A DNA stretch of 64,000 nucleotides, taken from assembly GCA_002493905.1 (NCBI GenBank), contig DLAJ01000026.1, forward strand, positions 1 to 64,000. Direction: 5' to 3'. Position 1 is the stretch's first letter. Every line of letters starts with the position of its first letter. Below the pieces are notes generated by a model. The model was given only the letters and a program-made list of their open reading frames with translations, was not told the origin of the DNA and did no database searches. The position numbers and the translations under genes were made by a program. This DNA is from Lachnospiraceae bacterium UBA7050. GTDB taxonomy: Bacteria > Bacillota > Clostridia > Lachnospirales > Lachnospiraceae. Below are positions 60,447 to 64,000 of this stretch, in pieces.

Positions 60447-62399
60447 TTATTCCAATGTCAGGGTAATGTCGTCAAGCGTTCCCCATCCGTCAGGCTGGCC
60501 GTTGATGACAACGCCGACCGTCACGGTCTGACCCGCTTCCAGCGCGATCTCGATCACGGGCGTCTGCCATACACTCCATCCTGCGTTCGCAAAGTCTGCG
60601 GAATCCAGTACGTTTCCGGCATCATCCTTGATATAAAGCGTCATCGAAGTACCGGTCGTATCGTCTCCCTGAGAATAAAGTGTTAATGCATAGGTCCCCG
60701 CGTCACCGACCGTCGCCGTCTGCATAAGCTCAATCGTAAACGCATCCGCATTCCAGTAATGGAAGCTGAACTGGCCCGACTTCGGATAACCGTCGCTGTC
60801 ATTTCTCGGATTACCCGCCTCGGTATTCTCCCTTGTCACCTCCCAGTTGTCCAGACCAAGCTCAAAACTAGAGTTCAACAGGACATTTCCGTCAAACTGA
60901 ATGTCCGTCACGGTCGTCTCGCCCGTGTTGATGTCGGATACCGCTGTCTCAATCTCCGAACGATAGGTATCCAGCGCGGTCTGCGGCGTCATCTCTCCGT
61001 TGGCAATCGCATCCATCATGGCATTCATGGAGTTATTTAATGTACTAAACCCGTTAATACAGTTGATTTTGGACAAATCTCTGCTGTAAATATAAGTTAC
61101 ATTTTCCATTGTCTGGGAATCGTCACACCAGTTCTCCAACTGATCCTCCAGCAGATTATCCCACTCTTCCTCCGAATCCGCGATGTCAGTGATCAGGTCA
61201 TAGACAAGCGCTACCTCTTCCGGATGATCCACACCGTTTAAGATGATGCGGCAGCCGTTTTCCTTTCCGTAACAGGAATATTCCTGAGCGGAGGCTCCCT
61301 TCGGGAACGGCACCCAGCCCCAGTCGTCCGCCATTGCAGTTCCGGTGACAGGGCTTAAATACATATAGGAAATCCAGAACTCCTCCAGACACATCATCGA
61401 ATTGCCATTTACAAACGACAGGATCAATGAATCCCACTCATCCACATTCCAGTCAATCGGCCTGTAATCGACCGTCGTTGTGAAGTCCTGATATGCGGTC
61501 AGCGCTTCAACAATCCTGCTGTCATTTAAGTCCACGGTCATTCCCGTATCCGTTTTTGCCGCAATGTAAGCTTCATTGGAATATAGATAACACCAGCCTA
61601 AGTCTGCTCTCGCATTGAACCCATAAATATCGATGGTTCCGTCATTGTCCTTATCCACATTCGCCATCTGTGCAACTTCTTTGAATTTATCCCAGTTCCA
61701 CTCGCCGTTCTCATATAGTTCATACAGATCAGGCAGACCGTATTGGTCAAACAGCGTCCGGTTCCAGAAAATACCATAGCGGATTTCGGGATCGTTAATG
61801 CCAAGCGTATAATTCTTGCCCTTATAATATCCGGCTTCGATCACGTCGTGACGCCACTTATAACTGTCGAAGTCAATAACACCCAGATCGCTGATCGGGT
61901 ACGCAATCCCGCCGTCGATCAATGTCGGCAGAACCGTTGTCGTGATCGCGTATCCGATATCGCAGACAGGATCGCCCGCCAGCACGCTCGTCGTATAATC
62001 GTCCACATAGTCTTCTCCCAAATCTACGAATTCGATTGTACAGTTGTAATGATCTTCCACATAGGCAATACGCTCGGACAACGCTGCATTGACCGCATTG
62101 GACTGCGGATCAGGCGTCATATCATAATAAGAGCCGATACGGAATACTCTCCCCCCGAAATCATACTCCGCATCATCCGTCTGCATCTCCCCGTCCGCCG
62201 CAGAATCATCCGTACTGTCCGGGTCACCCTGTTCCGCCGGATTGTCCGTACCGCCGCCCGTCTGTGAGCCTGTCTCGACGTCCCCCTGATTCCCGCCGTC
62301 TCCACCGTCACCGCCCCCGCAGCCTGCAAGGGACAGTACCATTGCCGCTGTCAGAATTACCGCAGCAGCCTTTTTTTCTGCTAATGTTTTCTTTCTCAT
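60447..62399 (-). CDS. Sugar ABC transporter solute-binding lipoprotein fused to a CBM-like module
   Basis: 650 residues. The signal ends in LSLAGC (lipobox). A Gly/Asp-rich linker leads to a solute-binding domain of about residues 75-500 (FGGRVFRIGSYYDMTPDPQ, LAGDPVCDIGYAIT, YYKGKNYTLGINDPEIRYGIFWNRTLFDQYGLPD, WNWDKFKEVAQMANVDKDNDGTIDIYGF). Residues about 502-650 are a complete copy of the module found in the GH53 lipoprotein next door (NVLLNSSFELGLDNWEVTREN, KSGQFSFHYWNADAF, WGTLDDITL). It should capture galactan fragments and present them to the two permeases. The fused module is highly unusual for a solute-binding protein. Confidence 0.93.
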   Translation of the reverse strand: MRKKTLAEKKAAAVILTAAMVLSLAGCGGGDGGDGGNQGDVETGSQTGGGTDNPAEQGDPDSTDDSAADGEMQTDDAEYDFGGRVFRIGSYYDMTPDPQSNAVNAALSERIAYVEDHYNCTIEFVDLGEDYVDDYTTSVLAGDPVCDIGYAITTTVLPTLIDGGIAYPISDLGVIDFDSYKWRHDVIEAGYYKGKNYTLGINDPEIRYGIFWNRTLFDQYGLPDLYELYENGEWNWDKFKEVAQMANVDKDNDGTIDIYGFNARADLGWCYLYSNEAYIAAKTDTGMTVDLNDSRIVEALTAYQDFTTTVDYRPIDWNVDEWDSLILSFVNGNSMMCLEEFWISYMYLSPVTGTAMADDWGWVPFPKGASAQEYSCYGKENGCRIILNGVDHPEEVALVYDLITDIADSEEEWDNLLEDQLENWCDDSQTMENVTYIYSRDLSKINCINGFSTLNNSMNAMMDAIANGEMTPQTALDTYRSEIETAVSDINTGETTVTDIQFDGNVLLNSSFELGLDNWEVTRENTEAGNPRNDSDGYPKSGQFSFHYWNADAFTIELMQTATVGDAGTYALTLYSQGDDTTGTSMTLYIKDDAGNVLDSADFANAGWSVWQTPVIEIALEAGQTVTVGVVINGQPDGWGTLDDITLTLE

Positions 62400-62442
62400 A
62401 TCGCTCCTCCTGTCTGATTCTATGATTTACATTTACATTTTC

Positions 62443-63411
62443 TTATCCGACGATACCTGACCGCTCAATGCCTTCCACAAACGATTTCTGGCAGAACACA
62501 TACAGAATGATGAGCGGAATGATCGTCAGGATCGTTCCGGTATGGTTGATCATGGACACAAAGCCCGGACTGATGAAATTCATGGACCCTCCGAATCCCT
62601 CATACTGCTGGTACGCATTGACTGCAAGCGAGTTTAAGGCAGTGGACATGACTTTCACTTTATTTAAGTACAGCGACGTATAGAATACGTCCGTCCACTG
62701 CCAGACAAAACCGAACAGGAACACCGTCACCATCATCGGAATCGCACTCGGCACCATGATCTGCACAAAGGTCCTCAGCTTCCCGCATCCATCCACAAAC
62801 GCCGCTTCCTCCAGTTCCTTCGGCATCCCCTTAAAAAACTGCCGCAGCATATAAATATACAGGCCGTTCCTGATTCCCATAGTCGTCATGCTCTGGATAA
62901 AAAACGGCCAATACGTATCAATCAGGTTGACACTGCTCCCCGTCACCGCCTTAAAAATACCAAACAGATCAAAAAACCGGTATTTCATAAACAGCGGGAG
63001 CATGATGACCTGCGGCGGCACGATCATCGTTACGATCACACAGCCAAACAAAAGCTTCTTAAACGGGAAACGGAACCTTGCAAATCCATATGCAGTCAGC
63101 AGACAAGCCGCAAGCTGCACAATGGAAACACCGATTGAGAGCCAGAGCGTCCGGAAAAACACCCAGCCATAATCCATGACGGACACTGCCAGCTTGTAAT
63201 TGTTCCATGTAAAATGTTTGGCTATGTATTTTACACTCGCATCATACAAATCCTTTTCCTGCATAAAAGAAACACTGATCTTTAACAGAAGCGGCTGTAA
63301 AATTGTGAAGCAGATTCCCACAATGATCACGCCTCTTACGATGCTCCATAACAGACGCTGCGAACGTGCGAGCGTCATATGCCTTTGCATTCGTTTTTTC
63401 TTCCTTTTCAT
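62443..63411 (-). CDS. Carbohydrate ABC transporter permease, MalG/LplC-like
   Basis: 322 residues with six hydrophobic segments and the cytoplasmic EAA loop MPKELEEAAFVDGCGKLRTFVQIMVPSAIP, which contacts the ATPase. The basic head (MKRKKKRMQRHMTLARSQRLL) is inside. Together with the permease at 63504-64000 it forms the channel for the binding protein encoded next. No ATP-binding subunit gene is in the window; a shared MsmK-type ATPase elsewhere is usual for such systems in Firmicutes. GGAGGAT precedes the ATG. Confidence 0.95.
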   Translation of the reverse strand: MKRKKKRMQRHMTLARSQRLLWSIVRGVIIVGICFTILQPLLLKISVSFMQEKDLYDASVKYIAKHFTWNNYKLAVSVMDYGWVFFRTLWLSIGVSIVQLAACLLTAYGFARFRFPFKKLLFGCVIVTMIVPPQVIMLPLFMKYRFFDLFGIFKAVTGSSVNLIDTYWPFFIQSMTTMGIRNGLYIYMLRQFFKGMPKELEEAAFVDGCGKLRTFVQIMVPSAIPMMVTVFLFGFVWQWTDVFYTSLYLNKVKVMSTALNSLAVNAYQQYEGFGGSMNFISPGFVSMINHTGTILTIIPLIILYVFCQKSFVEGIERSGIVG

Positions 63412-63421
63412 ACATATCCTC

Positions 63422-63484
63422 CATGTCAGAGCAATTCACTGTGATGCCATGCGATCAAAGCATATCCCCGTCTCTGACTCAAAC
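63422..63484. repeat. Intercistronic repeat of the galactan operon, copy A
   Basis: Second copy of the element at 60375-60434, between the two permease genes. On the minus strand it also contains a 17-codon reading frame (63489-63436, MQFESETGICFDRMASQ) with GGAGGATGAAT before its ATG. In copy B the frame keeps FESETGI but has no start codon, so a conserved peptide is doubtful. Confidence 0.7.
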
Positions 63485-63503
63485 TGCATATTCATCCTCC
63501 GTT

Positions 63504-64000
63504 CTAGCGCTCGTCATAATAAAACACATGTTTCGAGATCACACCGCCGATCACAAGCAGGAGCAGCGCGATGCAGACAAAATAGATCCATGCCATAGCG
63601 GAACCGAACCCGTAATCAACCTCCGTAAAAATGGTCCGCTTAATCTCACGCATAATCTCATTATTTTCGTTTGTAAACAGATCAATGACTGTATACACGC
63701 TGTTTACGAGAATGAGCGGACTGATCATCGGAAACGTGATCTTCCAAAAGTTCTCCCACTGGGTCGCGCCCTCCATGCTTGACGCTTCATACAGCGACGG
63801 CGATATGGACTGTAAGCCCGCCAGAAAGATCAGGATCTGAACACCGGAAGCGATCACAATGTCATAAAGTCCGTTGACCGCTCTGGACAGCACAGAGATC
63901 ACGCTGTCCGGAAGCGAGGTATATTCCGTCAAAAATCCCATCACGTTCAGATAGGAAGACAGCTCCCCGCCGCTTAAATCCGTTGTGGTATTCAGCGTAT
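63504..64000 (-). CDS. Carbohydrate ABC transporter permease, MalF/LplB-like, 5' end outside window
   Basis: The frame is open to the right edge; about 165 C-terminal residues are visible. YDIVIASGVQILIFLAGLQSISPSLYEASSMEGATQWENFWKITFPMISPLILVNSVYTVIDLF is the EAA loop region of a MalF-type permease, followed by a last helix (AMAWIYFVCIALLLLVIGGVISKHVFYYDER). It is the first gene of the galactan operon visible here; the true operon start lies beyond 64000. Confidence 0.93.
   Translation of the reverse strand, partial: TLNTTTDLSGGELSSYLNVMGFLTEYTSLPDSVISVLSRAVNGLYDIVIASGVQILIFLAGLQSISPSLYEASSMEGATQWENFWKITFPMISPLILVNSVYTVIDLFTNENNEIMREIKRTIFTEVDYGFGSAMAWIYFVCIALLLLVIGGVISKHVFYYDER

Noticed and set aside
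61743..62267. Plus-strand frame rich in Arg and Ile
   Set aside because: Antisense of the solute-binding protein gene.

Overview
The window looks like a chromosomal segment of a spore-forming, plant-polysaccharide-degrading anaerobe of the Lachnospiraceae type (Clostridia). The grounds are the sporulation genes (spoIIAA-spoIIAB-sigF, spoVAA, spoVAB, spoVAC, spoVAE, a CotF-like coat protein), a Gram-positive T-box leader before valS, strong GGAGG ribosome sites, consensus sigma-A promoters, low-potential redox proteins (flavodoxin, rubredoxin fusion, polyferredoxin) and a galactan/arabinose gene set. No tRNA, rRNA or CRISPR array was seen. Species identity cannot be fixed from the sequence alone.

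Layout. 1-5 kb is accessory and decaying DNA: an IS1182-type transposase cut by the window edge, a type III toxin-antitoxin locus (ToxN/AbiQ-like RNase with its RNA antitoxin, promoter and attenuator), a frameshifted copy of the Sel1-repeat gene that lies intact at 4.2-5.5 kb, and a headless AAA/DUF4143 ATPase. 5-19 kb holds small envelope and redox units: a serine hydrolase, a MarR-FMN_bind-flavodoxin operon with two clear operators, a TlpA lipoprotein - CD1871A-like 44-residue protein - polyferredoxin operon with overlapping genes, a LytTR regulator, two alpha/beta hydrolases, and an HXXXD acyltransferase paired with a zinc-ribbon membrane protein. 19-24 kb is a tightly overlapped lipid/glycan cassette: PlsC-like acyltransferase, GT8 glycosyltransferase, and a GT8-PlsC fusion, next to a DegV fatty-acid-binding protein. 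HicAB follows.

25-47 kb carries a dispersed sporulation set. All members are on the minus strand and in the classical order spoIIAA-AB-sigF, spoVAA-AB, spoVAC, spoVAE, but they are separated by unrelated genes: an ABC exporter, a PHP phosphoesterase, an XRE regulator, a Zn/Cd efflux operon (HMA protein, P1B ATPase, ArsR), araA with a divergent AraC regulator, Nudix, serine hydrolase, RidA and a flavin reductase-rubredoxin. SpoIIAB and SpoVAA both carry unusual in-frame tandem repeats. 47-55 kb is housekeeping: a TPR membrane protein, a 47-residue small protein, folC, a FapA/DUF342 protein, and valS with its T-box leader.

55-64 kb is a galactan utilisation operon read right to left: two sugar ABC permeases (the first cut by the window edge), a solute-binding lipoprotein, a lipid-anchored GH53 beta-1,4-galactanase and a secreted GH53. 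The solute-binding protein ends in the same carbohydrate-binding-type module that is repeated in the neighbouring galactanase. The likely scheme is that secreted and surface GH53 enzymes cut pectic (arabino)galactan, the binding protein captures galacto-oligosaccharides and the permeases import them. araA at 33-35 kb would handle arabinose from the side chains.

The intergenic DNA is rich in short palindromic repeat families and minisatellites. Several of these repeats sit in 5' leaders, between operon genes, or inside coding sequence.
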